The notes: a model not told the origin generated them from the letters alone. Shown: positions 50,901 through 58,255, counted from the stretch's first letter. The stretch: 64,000 nucleotides of DNA from a virus (IMGVR_UViG_3300047564_002353:1-64000), one strand, 5' to 3'. Translations and numbers: made by a program.

Positions 50901-52453
50901 ATACTACCTGTGTAACCAATACTACCAGTATATCCAGTAATACCTTGACTACCTACAAATCCGATGTCTCCTTGAGGTCCAACGATTTGTCCTACATTAG
51001 TCCAACTACTACCAGTCCATACTTGTAGATTTTGTCCAACAATATAAGCATCACCTATGCCTGCGGAATTTTCTAATTGATTTAGATTATCTGCTTTTCC
51101 TAGTATTCTAACACTGGTACCATCTGCTCCTCGACTACCTACGAATCCAGCGATACCTTGACTACCAGTAAAGCCTATTCCTTGACTACCAGTATAACCA
51201 ATAGCTACATTATAAAGTTGTTCGGATTGACCTCCAGCGTTTACTACCATTTCTAAGGCGCCAGTTGAACTGTTACGTCTTAAAATAATTTTAGAATTTT
51301 CTTCTCCAAACACAAACTCTGATGCTCTAACAGATACTAGGCCGCTGTTTGCATCTCTAAAAATAACGTTTCCATCATTGTCAACATTAATAGTAGTGCC
51401 ATCGATATCAATAGTTTGATTGGTTACATATAAAGATTTAAATCTATAACTTGGGCTACCTAGATCATATAATCCATTTGCATCAGGTATCAGATCTCCT
51501 GGTATACTAGTAGTTCCTACTTGATCATACAGTAAAGCATTCTGAGTCGAGATAGTAAGTATTTTATAAGGGTCGCCTTCGGCGTCAGTAGTAATTGCTA
51601 TACCTTGCCCTGAACTAATTGTAAGAGTATCTAATCCGCTTGCTACTAAATCTTCTTGCCCTGCTACTTTTAGTGTTTTAAAAGTAGAGTTCATTGCTAT
51701 TTTAGCAGCACCTGATCCTAAATCTGAAACTGCAAAGCCGCTGTCATTATCAAACCTTAAGGTGTTAATATTAGTTAAGGTGTTAGAAATTTCATTGGCT
51801 GTGTTTATTTCACTTATCGTTAAACTAGAACCTACACCAGCTGAACCGGTGTATCCAGTAACTCCTGCACTACCTGTATAGCCAACTCCTTGACTACCAG
51901 TATAACCAGCACCTGCACTACCTGTATAGCCAATATCACCTTTATTACCCTGATCTCCTTTATCTCCCTTATTACCTTTTAAGTTTCCGGTAACATGAGT
52001 ATTTTCAACACCATAGGATAAAGTTAAAGTTCCGTCTTCGTTACTTGAAATATCAGTTATACCAACACCAGATTCACCTTGACTGCCTGTGTAACCAATA
52101 CTGCCTTGACTGCCTGTATAACCTATACCTGCACTACCAGTAAAGCCTCGTGGTCCTGATCCGTCACCTCCGCCGACAGTAAACCAATCAGGCGCTGAAC
52201 CATCATCATAATAAATGCTTAATTCGTTAGTATCAGGATTGTACCAAATGGTACCGTTGGAAGGTTCTTGAGGTTCAGTATTGCTAATTGTAGTAACAGA
52301 GTTACCGCCTATTGGAAGACCGCCAAGAGTTGCGCCGTCACTTAGACGTAGTTCTCCTGTTTCTACATTGAAGAATATGTTGCCTTCCTCGCCAACGAAC
52401 GATTCTATATCGTTTTTGACAAGTCCAGCTTTGATTTTACGGAAAAATGCCAC
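47936..52453 (-). CDS. Giant collagen-like fibre protein, 1505 residues
   Basis: The GTG start at 52453 lies just after a hairpin. The N-terminus (FFRKIKAGLVKNDIESFVG, then LPIGGNSVTTISNTEPQEPSNGTIWYNP) is a fibre attachment region. The rest is long Gly-X-Y runs (GYTGSQGDI/NI units) interrupted by five copies of a roughly 55-residue module, GTSV-I-G-V...GDGYIT-DDGHLHIWSGSQWNDVG (copies near 48.1, 48.8, 49.5, 50.3 and 51.0 kb). It ends in a Gly-rich tail. It should form a long trimeric rod with globular nodes. Confidence 0.88.
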   Translation of the reverse strand: MAFFRKIKAGLVKNDIESFVGEEGNIFFNVETGELRLSDGATLGGLPIGGNSVTTISNTEPQEPSNGTIWYNPDTNELSIYYDDGSAPDWFTVGGGDGSGPRGFTGSAGIGYTGSQGSIGYTGSQGESGVGITDISSNEDGTLTLSYGVENTHVTGNLKGNKGDKGDQGNKGDIGYTGSAGAGYTGSQGVGYTGSAGVTGYTGSAGVGSSLTISEINTANEISNTLTNINTLRFDNDSGFAVSDLGSGAAKIAMNSTFKTLKVAGQEDLVASGLDTLTISSGQGIAITTDAEGDPYKILTISTQNALLYDQVGTTSIPGDLIPDANGLYDLGSPSYRFKSLYVTNQTIDIDGTTINVDNDGNVIFRDANSGLVSVRASEFVFGEENSKIILRRNSSTGALEMVVNAGGQSEQLYNVAIGYTGSQGIGFTGSQGIAGFVGSRGADGTSVRILGKADNLNQLENSAGIGDAYIVGQNLQVWTGSSWTNVGQIVGPQGDIGFVGSQGITGYTGSIGYTGSIGYTGSRGTTGYTGSIGATGYTGSQGYTGSQGNIGFTGSFGYTGSQGNIGFTGSFGYTGSQGDTGYVGSQGDIGYTGSQGDIGYTGSQGNIGYIGSQGDIGYTGSQGNIGYTGSIGFIGSVGYTGSRGITGFTGSRGDIGYVGSQGVIGYTGSVGFTGSRGSDGTSVTIIGSVSSQNQLPNSYNGSIGDGYITANDGHLHIWSGSQWNDVGLVRGPEGPQGPIGYSGSQGNIGYSGSQGDIGYTGSQGIIGFTGSKGDIGFTGSVGFTGFTGSRGVIGYSGSQGDIGFTGSKGDIGYTGSQGISGFTGSVGFTGFTGSRGDIGFTGSTGYIGSQGVIGYTGSQGVIGFTGSKGEVGYTGSQGDIGYTGSQGITGFVGSQGNIGFTGSFGYTGSQGNIGYTGSQGNIGYTGSRGYTGSYGYTGSQGNIGYTGSRGNDGTSVTIVGSVSTESNLPIAYNGSIGDGYITSDDGHLHIWSGSQWNDVGLVRGPTGLQGPIGHTGSQGIQGYSGSIGFTGSQGVIGYTGSQGIIGFTGSRGYTGSQGDIGYTGSQGDIGFVGSRGSQGYTGSKGDIGFVGSQGSIGFTGSQGYTGSQGNIGYTGSRGDLGYTGSQGIIGFTGSKGDIGYTGSQGISGFIGSRGDVGYIGSQGDIGYVGSQGYTGSQGYTGSRGLDGTSVTIVGSVATYSALPITYNGTTGDGYITSDDGHLHIWSGSQWNDVGVVRGPEGPQGIIGYSGSQGNTGFVGSQGNTGFVGSRGDIGYAGSQGTTGFTGSRGAVGFTGSVGYVGSQGSIGFTGSQGSIGFTGSQGELGSTGFSGSRGYTGSQGYTGSRGLDGLNGFTGSRGFTGSGGYTGSQGIPGEYAALGYTGSKGETGIGLRGFTGYTGSRGADGTSVTILGTVATSANLNPSYQGSYGDAYTAQDNFHLWVWTVAGWIDVGQIQGPRGYTGSAGTNGTGGGGGNNEAFGNFDGGFPDSNYGGISSIDAGGVTA
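48000..52150 (-). repeat. Gly-X-Y repeat DNA with five repeated globular modules
   Basis: The DNA repeats a 27-base unit for GYTGSQGDI and variants over about 4 kb, and three of the globular modules (48.72-48.90, 49.43-49.60 and 50.25-50.42 kb) are very similar in DNA. Similar repeats occur at 43.3-45.3 kb and 38.1-38.5 kb. They are substrates for recombination and copy-number change. Confidence 0.9.
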
Positions 52454-52474
52454 ACTAAATCCCTTAATTTAGTG
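52453..52474 (-). promoter_or_regulatory. Hairpin around the ribosome site of the 1505-residue gene
   Basis: CACTAAAT and ATTTAGTG form an 8-bp stem around the loop TAAGGG, which is the ribosome-binding site, and the GTG start codon begins at the last base of the stem. It may set translation efficiency. Confidence 0.65.
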
Positions 52475-52482
52475 TATTTATT
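52475..52482 (-). promoter_or_regulatory. Late promoter-like octamer AATAAATA
   Basis: AATAAATA on the minus strand, just upstream of the ribosome-site hairpin of the giant collagen gene. Confidence 0.5.
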
Positions 52483-52488
52483 GGTTTC

Positions 52489-52746
52489 TTACTTTTGAAA
52501 AATTGGGTTATTAGGATTTGGTTCTTCTTCATCTTGTGTAAGATCTTTAATTATTGGACTATCTTTGCCCATTTCGGCTTTCTTCATCTCAATATCTTGT
52601 TGCAAGGGAGGAACCATTACAGGATTGTCTTTGAGTTCGGTTGGATCTCTAGCATCATCGGCGCCAGGCATATCAATTTCTGGATCTCCATCTCCATTAA
52701 TTTTTATAGTTATTGGAACATTGATAACAAATTCTCTAGCTCTCAT
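52489..52746 (-). CDS. Small acidic protein, 85 residues
   Basis: The product starts MRAREFVINVPITIKINGDG, has DNPVMVPPLQQDIEMKKAEMG and an acidic Asn/Pro end. I recall the MVPPLQQ-type motif in aquatic phage proteins. It may be a virion-linked protein. A late octamer and GGAGA ribosome site precede the ATG. Confidence 0.65.
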   Translation of the reverse strand: MRAREFVINVPITIKINGDGDPEIDMPGADDARDPTELKDNPVMVPPLQQDIEMKKAEMGKDSPIIKDLTQDEEEPNPNNPIFQK

Positions 52747-52764
52747 GCAAATTCTCCGTATTTT

Positions 52765-52772
52765 TATTTATC
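52765..52772 (-). promoter_or_regulatory. T4-like late promoter octamer GATAAATA
   Basis: GATAAATA on the minus strand, 19 bases before the ATG at 52746, beside the plus-strand promoter. Confidence 0.6.
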
Positions 52773-52779
52773 GTTATAA

Positions 52780-52808
52780 TTGACTAAAATAATAAAAGGG
52801 CATATAAT
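52780..52808 (+). promoter_or_regulatory. Sigma70-type promoter, plus strand, probably leaderless
   Basis: TTGACT (52780-52785), 17 bases, TATAAT (52803-52808), then GTAGCT-ATG. The A of the ATG at 52815 is the predicted first base of the mRNA. Confidence 0.8.
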
Positions 52809-52814
52809 GTAGCT

Positions 52815-53114
52815 ATGAAATATAAACCTGGTGAATCAATCGAAGAATGGGCAGATCGTGTTCGCATGTTCGAGTACGGTGAAGCTATTAAACAAATTGC
52901 AAATGGCCAAGATGTTAATGTAGTCATGGAAGCCATGAGCGTTCGAATCATGGAAAAAATAAAGTACCCATTACTTAAACAAATTAAAGAATGGGGCACT
53001 TCAACTTATGATGCCACTGTAGCTAAAGAAAACTATAAAAAGAATTATTTAGATAAAACTCGACCAGTGGCAGATCATATGAACGATGTAGACGACCCAA
53101 ATTATACTACTTGA
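52815..53114 (+). CDS. Small helical protein, 99 residues
   Basis: The product (MKYKPGESIEEWADRVRMFEYGEAIKQ...) is helical and charged, and ends with DKTRPVADHMNDVDDPNYTT. No family recognised. It is the only plus-strand gene in this stretch, has its own promoter without an untranslated leader, and its end overlaps the convergent minus-strand gene by 13 bases. Confidence 0.7.
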   Translation: MKYKPGESIEEWADRVRMFEYGEAIKQIANGQDVNVVMEAMSVRIMEKIKYPLLKQIKEWGTSTYDATVAKENYKKNYLDKTRPVADHMNDVDDPNYTT

Positions 53115-53332
53115 GCTAACCCATAGATAGCATATACTAACATGGTTTTAGTATGCATATCATCTGCTTCGCTATCTAAAACATCAGTTCGAACTAAATC
53201 TTCTAATAGTTCTTTATATTCATCAGTAGACATATTACCTTGTGCATATTGTTCTTGTAACTGAAGAGCCATTTGCGCTCTTTGTGCTACCCAAGGCTTA
53301 TCACTTTGTGCTAATTGATATAAATCGCTCAC
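53102..53332 (-). CDS. Small helical protein, 76 residues
   Basis: The product (MSDLYQLAQSDKPWVAQRAQMALQLQEQYAQ...) is helical and has NMSTDEYKELLEDLVRTDVLD, like a small coiled protein, and ends YAIYGLAQVV. No family recognised. Its ATG directly precedes the next gene's stop and its end overlaps the plus-strand gene. Confidence 0.65.
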   Translation of the reverse strand: MSDLYQLAQSDKPWVAQRAQMALQLQEQYAQGNMSTDEYKELLEDLVRTDVLDSEADDMHTKTMLVYAIYGLAQVV

Positions 53333-53716
53333 TTAAAATCTCCCTAATACGGCTTTCGCCACTGTACCACTTTGTGCATCTAACACTTTTTTCTTCATAT
53401 TACAATACGCTTCACTTCCCTGTTTAGTCATGCTACGATCATAAAAGTCATTAACAGTTTCATTCATTGGTTTTACTAAACGCAATACATCTCTAGTGTC
53501 TTTAACTTGGCTGTAAATGATTAGCCAATCCATATGTTTCTTAATCACTGCTACTTGCGGTGCGTGAGGTTCTTTGCAATCTAAATCTAATACACTTTGT
53601 CTAATGTCTATTACTGCACGACTTTGATTGTCATCCCAAAAGCTAGGTATTTTATCTTTAATTGTACTACAGCCCACTAATAATACAACAAGTAGACTGG
53701 CTGCTATTTTACGCAT
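53333..53716 (-). CDS. Small lipoprotein, 127 residues
   Basis: The product has a signal with lipobox LVGC (residues 13-16) followed by a helical domain with DLDCKEPHAPQVAVIKKHMDWLIIY and LVKPMNETVNDFYDRSM. Lipidation would place it on the outer or inner membrane. An outer spanin subunit is possible but not shown. It overlaps the end of the 22-residue frame by one base (TAATG). Confidence 0.65.
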   Translation of the reverse strand: MRKIAASLLVVLLVGCSTIKDKIPSFWDDNQSRAVIDIRQSVLDLDCKEPHAPQVAVIKKHMDWLIIYSQVKDTRDVLRLVKPMNETVNDFYDRSMTKQGSEAYCNMKKKVLDAQSGTVAKAVLGRF

Positions 53717-53784
53717 TAATGTTCTCCGTATGGTATTACAGGACGATCATCGTCTGTATTATCTGGACCAATTAGTTGCACCAT
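53716..53784 (-). CDS. Possible tiny peptide, 22 residues
   Basis: The frame MVQLIGPDNTDDDRPVIPYG and EH runs from an ATG inside the end of the SNase gene to a TAATG junction with the lipoprotein gene. It also contains the lipoprotein's GGAGA ribosome site, so the conservation of the bases may be for that. There is no clear ribosome site of its own. Confidence 0.35.
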   Translation of the reverse strand: MVQLIGPDNTDDDRPVIPYGEH

Positions 53785-54206
53785 GATTGTTTAGCTTCTC
53801 CATAATATTCACGAGCAAACCCGTTAGCAATTAATTGAGCACGTAGGCTTTGGCCATCTAGAATGATATCACCTAGCACACGACCACCAAACTTATCCCA
53901 ACCATAGATAACAACAAAACGTTGTACACTTCTTGCAACTAATTGTGTGGTAAATTTAGTGGCCATTGCACCACGCTCTGCTTCACTAGGACACTGAGCA
54001 CGATGGCCTTTTTCTGGTGTATCTACACCGTAGACTCGAATTGCTAACTGTGGTTTGATTGGTGCTGGAAGATATGGTGCAGCAATAACAACTGTATCGC
54101 CATCTGTGACTTTTAGAATCTGTGCTTCGTAAGTTACACCTTGTGGTGTTTTTTGTGCAAAAGCAAATAACGGTAATACTGCGAGTAATAATAGTAGTTT
54201 TTTCAT
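53772..54206 (-). CDS. Secreted SNase-type nuclease
   Basis: The start ATGAAAAAA at 54206 is 5 bases after GGAG. The 144-residue product has a signal peptide ending near AFA (about residue 17), then a staphylococcal-nuclease fold: KVTDGDTVVI, RVYGVDTPEKG, RGAMATKF, KFGGRVLGDIILDG and AREYYG. Catalytic Arg and Asp/Glu positions look kept. It would degrade DNA in the periplasm or outside, perhaps host or competitor DNA. It lies in the accessory region beside a membrane gene. Confidence 0.85.
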   Translation of the reverse strand: MKKLLLLLAVLPLFAFAQKTPQGVTYEAQILKVTDGDTVVIAAPYLPAPIKPQLAIRVYGVDTPEKGHRAQCPSEAERGAMATKFTTQLVARSVQRFVVIYGWDKFGGRVLGDIILDGQSLRAQLIANGFAREYYGEAKQSWCN

Positions 54207-54226
54207 AAACACTCCTTTCAGAGTAT

Positions 54227-54634
54227 TTACTTAAACCAGCCTATTTTTTCTCCATTGTCTTTACGACGCTGCCACTCCTCTACACTATTAGGATATCTCC
54301 AAGCCCACACAGCCACTAGGGCCATTGTAATAGCTGTATAGATCACGCCCTTAATTGGAACTGTAAATGCCATAAAGATCAAACTACTGCTCATTACCAG
54401 TAGCATAGCATATTTGCCTTTTTGAGGGAACACACGCTTTTCTCCCCAATTGGTTAGGAAAGGACCAAATCTAGGATGATTGTACAACCACTTGTGCATT
54501 CTGTCGCTGCTCTTACTAAAGCAATACGCAGCTCCTACTAAGAATATACTAAATGGTATGCCTGGTGTTACTAGACCAATGTAGGCCATTACCAAGCATA
54601 ACCATCCAAGTATAAAAAAGAAAAGTTTTTTCAT
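54227..54634 (-). CDS. YbaN-like inner-membrane protein (DUF454)
   Basis: The start MKKLFFFILG at 54634 makes an ATGA overlap with the HNH gene. The 135-residue product has the family pattern GLVTPGIPFSIFLVGAAYCFSKSSDRMHKWLYNHPRFGPFL and two later membrane segments (AMLLVMSSSLIFMAF, VIYTAITMALVAVWAW). The role of YbaN is unknown; a phage copy may alter the host membrane. Confidence 0.85.
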   Translation of the reverse strand: MKKLFFFILGWLCLVMAYIGLVTPGIPFSIFLVGAAYCFSKSSDRMHKWLYNHPRFGPFLTNWGEKRVFPQKGKYAMLLVMSSSLIFMAFTVPIKGVIYTAITMALVAVWAWRYPNSVEEWQRRKDNGEKIGWFK

Positions 54635-55143
54635 TGTAGATATTCTAACCAAGCCGGATCTCTGACTTGAAATGGCAAACTTTTACGTTTGTTAACAAGT
54701 TCATAATAACTAGGCTTATAAGGCTTGATTCTAGGCTTAGTTTTAGTACTGTTACTTTTACGAGCATTACAAGGTCCACAGGCTGTTACGCTGTTATCCC
54801 AAACACTCTTGCCACCCAAACTGATTGGATGTACATGATCCAATGTACAATCTTTTTTAGTTAAGCCAGTTCCACAATATTGGCAAGTATATAAATCTCT
54901 TAAGAATACATTGCCTTTACTAAAGCGAACAGCAGCTTTTGGCTTCATGTAATCTTTGAGCATGATGATGCTGGGAACTTGTGTTTCCCAACGAGCACTA
55001 CGCACGATCCAATTCTCATGCCAAGCTAATACGTGGGCCTTATCTAGGACCATGTATCGAATGGATTCTTGCCAATCGCATACACTCAAAGGAATGATGC
55101 TAACTGGTGCGCCATCTGCATTAAGAATAAGGGTATCTGACAT
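54631..55143 (-). CDS. HNH endonuclease
   Basis: The 170-residue product has an HNH core: FLRDLYTCQYCGTGL, LTKKDCTLDHVHPISLGG (His of HNH), NSVTACGPCNARKSNS (Asn and the second Cys pair). The four cysteines bind zinc. The N-terminal half (ILNADGAPVSIIPLSV) is the family's usual leader. It cuts DNA; it may act on host DNA or be a mobile endonuclease. A consensus promoter lies upstream. Confidence 0.88.
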   Translation of the reverse strand: MSDTLILNADGAPVSIIPLSVCDWQESIRYMVLDKAHVLAWHENWIVRSARWETQVPSIIMLKDYMKPKAAVRFSKGNVFLRDLYTCQYCGTGLTKKDCTLDHVHPISLGGKSVWDNSVTACGPCNARKSNSTKTKPRIKPYKPSYYELVNKRKSLPFQVRDPAWLEYLQ

Positions 55144-55175
55144 TTTTATTAAATTTTAGGGGTTGTACAGATTAT

Positions 55176-55204
55176 ATTATATAATCAAATACAAAATTAT
55201 TCAA
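55176..55204 (-). promoter_or_regulatory. Sigma70-type promoter
   Basis: TTGAAT (55204-55199), 17 bases, TATAAT (55181-55176) on the minus strand. The gene starts about 32 bases later at 55143. Confidence 0.75.
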
Positions 55205-55745
55205 GTATCGTTTGAGCGAATTCTCGGGAAGAACGTTCGATTGATGATGTCCACTGTTCAGATGAATTTAGCTCAAACACTAAATTTCTTGAAGATGACG
55301 CTATCAACCAACTTGTGTCATGATTGTAACCATTCACTCCTTGAATTTCAGAATTTAATTGATTTGGAGCCCATGCACATAATCCTGCAAAAATTCTCCA
55401 AAATTTTGGTTTATCGCCAATAGAAAATCTATAGAGTAAATCTGAACTGCTACTTAGACAAAAACGATCATTGATGTTTAAAGTATTACCACATTCCCAT
55501 TCTGAACTATGCAATACTGTCAATGCATTTACACTTACAGGACCGCCTACATATATGAAACCTGGAACATCGCTGTCCACACCATGTTGTGCAGAAAACT
55601 CTTTAATGCTCATTTTGCTAGATTTATTTAAGACTAAACCAATACTTCCTCTGTCATGGTCTTCAGTTATAAAGATAACTGTTTTACTCCAAAAATTACC
55701 TCTTACTGTTGGAGGAGCAATTAAAAGTTTTCCTGTTAAACTCAT
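55197..55745 (-). CDS. yqgE: YqgE/AlgH family protein
   Basis: The 182-residue product matches the UPF0301/YqgE pattern: LTGKLLIAPPTVRGNFWSKTVIFI, EDHDRGSIGLVLNKSS, FIYVGGPV, and GLCAWAPNQLNSEIQGVNGY near the end. In proteobacteria AlgH/YqgE is tied to regulation of exopolysaccharide and stress genes, with no firm biochemical role. A phage copy could retune host transcription. It overlaps the start of the 55742 gene by 4 bases. Confidence 0.88.
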   Translation of the reverse strand: MSLTGKLLIAPPTVRGNFWSKTVIFITEDHDRGSIGLVLNKSSKMSIKEFSAQHGVDSDVPGFIYVGGPVSVNALTVLHSSEWECGNTLNINDRFCLSSSSDLLYRFSIGDKPKFWRIFAGLCAWAPNQLNSEIQGVNGYNHDTSWLIASSSRNLVFELNSSEQWTSSIERSSREFAQTILE

Positions 55746-57136
55746 GCCATTGATTGTATTTGTGAAAGTCTATTATCCACAGCAGCAACAGATATGCCAG
55801 CTTTGTTAGATCCTACTTTGTCATACCAGCTACGGCCGCCTCGACTTGGCGCTGGGAAACTGGCAAATTCCTGAGCAAGTCTATCCATAAATCTTTTATT
55901 ATCAATTCTTCCTGCAAGCCAATCATCTAATTGTCTTACACTACGTAATCTATATATGATTAATTTATCTTGATTTGCAGGACTAAATTTTTCTTTATTA
56001 GGATTCATACCTAAACCTACAACACATTCTGCTAATGTGTTAGGCATAAATTGATAACGTCCCGATGCAGCAGTTTCCATTGGCTTACCAGTAATTTTTC
56101 CTGCTTTGTAATCTCTTTGAAATTTAAAAAGTTCTGTGATAGTCATATCTAAAATCTCTGGATGTCGACGACTACCAAACATTATATCATAATGTCCTCG
56201 ACTTTCAGGACCTGCAATAAGATCTAAGACTTCTCCTATTTTACCTTTAGTTACTGCATCATCAGCTAAATCAGGAAGTGTTGACTTTTCTGTAGTTGTT
56301 GTCGGAGTTTTTCTAGCAACTTGATTTGCATTAATCATGTCTAACATTTTAAATTCTTTTTCACCAAAGTTACTACCGCCACCTGCTAGTTCATAATCTT
56401 TCTTAAATGCAGCAACAGCTTTGGCTGTAAACGGACCATATTTGCCGTCGACTCCTGTTCTTCCTAAACTATATCCTAGAGTTTGTAATTCTGTTTGCAT
56501 TTTTATTACTTCGTCTTTGAATTCATTAGGGTATGGAGGACCTTGTTCTAATTCTAAAGAATTTTTAATTCTGTCTTTTACTCTTGGTGCACCTGGTTCT
56601 GAATCAGTTGTACCTAATCCTGGACTCGGTGTTGCTCCTGATAATACTTTATTAGAAGCATTTTTATAACCTGATGCATCTGCATGAACTCCATCTACTA
56701 ATCTACTACCTTCTAAATCAACAATAGGAACTGATAAAGCTTGTTTAATCGCATCTCTTGTTTTTCTTCTAACCTCAGCGTTAGGTCTAGTACCTACTGG
56801 GAACAACAAATAAGTAACTTTTAATCCTTTGTTAGTTGCCGCATTTACTAATTGACTTACATTACCGGCAATTGTAGCAGGGTCAGGATTAGAAGCAAAT
56901 GTATCATTCGCTCCTACACTAATTAAGACAACACTGCCTTTTGGTATGTTATTGATTGCATTCATATGCATGGCGGCGGTTGAAGGAGTTCCATTCTTGC
57001 CTTTATTAGTCCAAGGGTTACCTGCATAGTTAGCCAGTCCAACTGCATGACTATCGCCCACTGTGTAATAACCTGTAGATCCTTCTTGATCTATTACCTT
57101 TTTTTCACTTAGAATCTTAAATTCGTTAAATCTCAT
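55742..57136 (-). CDS. SGNH hydrolase, peptidoglycan-binding and muramidase fusion
   Basis: The 464-residue product starts MRFNEFKILSEKK, a capsid-targeting-like segment. It then has an SGNH esterase domain (YTVGDSHAV, ISVGANDTF, VDGVHADASGY at about 24-160), a peptidoglycan-binding repeat (LQTLGYSLGRTGVDGKYGPFT, about 205-235), and a lysozyme-like domain (LIAGPESRGHYDIMFG, AASGRYQFMPNTL, about 295-450). It may deacylate and cut the cell wall. If packed in the head or tail it could help DNA entry; otherwise it is a lysis enzyme. Confidence 0.82.
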   Translation of the reverse strand: MRFNEFKILSEKKVIDQEGSTGYYTVGDSHAVGLANYAGNPWTNKGKNGTPSTAAMHMNAINNIPKGSVVLISVGANDTFASNPDPATIAGNVSQLVNAATNKGLKVTYLLFPVGTRPNAEVRRKTRDAIKQALSVPIVDLEGSRLVDGVHADASGYKNASNKVLSGATPSPGLGTTDSEPGAPRVKDRIKNSLELEQGPPYPNEFKDEVIKMQTELQTLGYSLGRTGVDGKYGPFTAKAVAAFKKDYELAGGGSNFGEKEFKMLDMINANQVARKTPTTTTEKSTLPDLADDAVTKGKIGEVLDLIAGPESRGHYDIMFGSRRHPEILDMTITELFKFQRDYKAGKITGKPMETAASGRYQFMPNTLAECVVGLGMNPNKEKFSPANQDKLIIYRLRSVRQLDDWLAGRIDNKRFMDRLAQEFASFPAPSRGGRSWYDKVGSNKAGISVAAVDNRLSQIQSMA

Positions 57137-57408
57137 TGTCCCTTCCTTGTACCATAATCAGGTAATGGACCACCGTATTTCTTACCTTTGATTTTTTTGC
57201 CGCCAACAGTGATTCTTACTTTATTTCCAGAAGCACCAACTAAATGGCTTTTGTCGCCTTCTCTAGCACGAAGACCTTGACTCTTACAACTAGCAAGATT
57301 ACTAGCTCCTAGGTCTTGGTTAGGAGTGGTGCTTAGACAAAGCTTTCTACTAGCTCGTTCGTCTAAATCATCTAATTCTTCTTTATTAATAAAATCTGTA
57401 GTTTTCAT
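57133..57408 (-). CDS. Small basic virion-like protein, 91 residues
   Basis: The product starts MKTTDFINKEELDDLDER and has CLSTTPNQDLGASNLASCKS, then a basic Gly/Lys-rich end (GGKKIKGKKYGGPLP, RKGQ). Its start is similar in style to the capsid-targeting-like peptides. The gene lies just upstream of the muramidase fusion, overlapping by 4 bases. Function unknown. Confidence 0.65.
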   Translation of the reverse strand: MKTTDFINKEELDDLDERASRKLCLSTTPNQDLGASNLASCKSQGLRAREGDKSHLVGASGNKVRITVGGKKIKGKKYGGPLPDYGTRKGQ

Positions 57409-57424
57409 AATATACTATTTAACC

Positions 57425-58255
57425 TTACACTTCAAGATCAAGCCACTCATAAACATTTAGCCATGGACGCTTGCCCACTGTTTCTTTTAAATGCGTTAAA
57501 TCTGCACAGGTTTTAGCCCTAAATCTTAACTTTTCGTCTTCGGGCATTGGAATCATTTTGACCTCGACTTGCTCTTGTTCTGCAATATATTCTGCAATAT
57601 CTAAAAAGCTATGACTTAATCCGCTGCCTACATTCCAAATGCCGCTGCCTTTAACTGTATTCATAAAATCTAAATGTAATTTACAGATATCTCCGACCCA
57701 TGTCCAATCACGTTTTATATGTTCAGCATTATCCCAAACTTCAATATATCCTTGTTTACGAGCTTGTTGACGCCATTTGTAGATTGCATTGGCTCTACGA
57801 CCACGCAAGTGCATCCACTTTCCGTAAACGTTGAAGTATCTAAAACCTTGTACAAAGGCAGTATGCGTTTGATTAAAAATGTATCTATCGATCAGATACT
57901 TACTCCAAGCATAAGGAGTTTGTGGATAACATTCGGCATATTCACTAAAATTTTTAGTGTTGCCATAGACACTGCTAGAGCTAGCATATTGAAGATTTAC
58001 ACCATGCTTTTGGCATTCGTGATACAACCAAACAGTGAAATCATAATTTTGATACATGACTTTTTCTACATTTGTTTCAGTCATGTCTGCTATGGCGCCA
58101 AGATGAATGACCCAATCGTATTCTAATACGTCAGGCCATTCATCTCTATTTGCACGCCAATCCCAACCATCGACAGTCCATTCTGGTTGGTGTCCAAAAT
58201 AGGACATCATATTCCGGCCAATAAATCCTTCACTACCGGTAATGAGAACTCTCAT
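57425..58255 (-). CDS. NAD-dependent nucleotide-sugar epimerase
   Basis: The 276-residue product has RVLITGSEGFIGRNMM (Rossmann), the catalytic Ser in ASSSSVYG and Tyr-x-x-x-Lys in YAWSKYLID, and a C-terminal substrate region (VEVKMIPMPEDEKLRFRAKTC). It is similar to the 29264 epimerase in pattern (FIPMPED motif) and is likely of the HldD/GalE-like type. A late-like octamer and GAGGGG-like ribosome site precede the ATG. Confidence 0.85.
   Translation of the reverse strand: MRVLITGSEGFIGRNMMSYFGHQPEWTVDGWDWRANRDEWPDVLEYDWVIHLGAIADMTETNVEKVMYQNYDFTVWLYHECQKHGVNLQYASSSSVYGNTKNFSEYAECYPQTPYAWSKYLIDRYIFNQTHTAFVQGFRYFNVYGKWMHLRGRRANAIYKWRQQARKQGYIEVWDNAEHIKRDWTWVGDICKLHLDFMNTVKGSGIWNVGSGLSHSFLDIAEYIAEQEQVEVKMIPMPEDEKLRFRAKTCADLTHLKETVGKRPWLNVYEWLDLEV

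Noticed and set aside
48000-52150. Regular repeats resembling a CRISPR array
   Set aside because: The repeats code for Gly-X-Y triplets in frame, vary in length and lack spacers of constant length; no cas genes are present.
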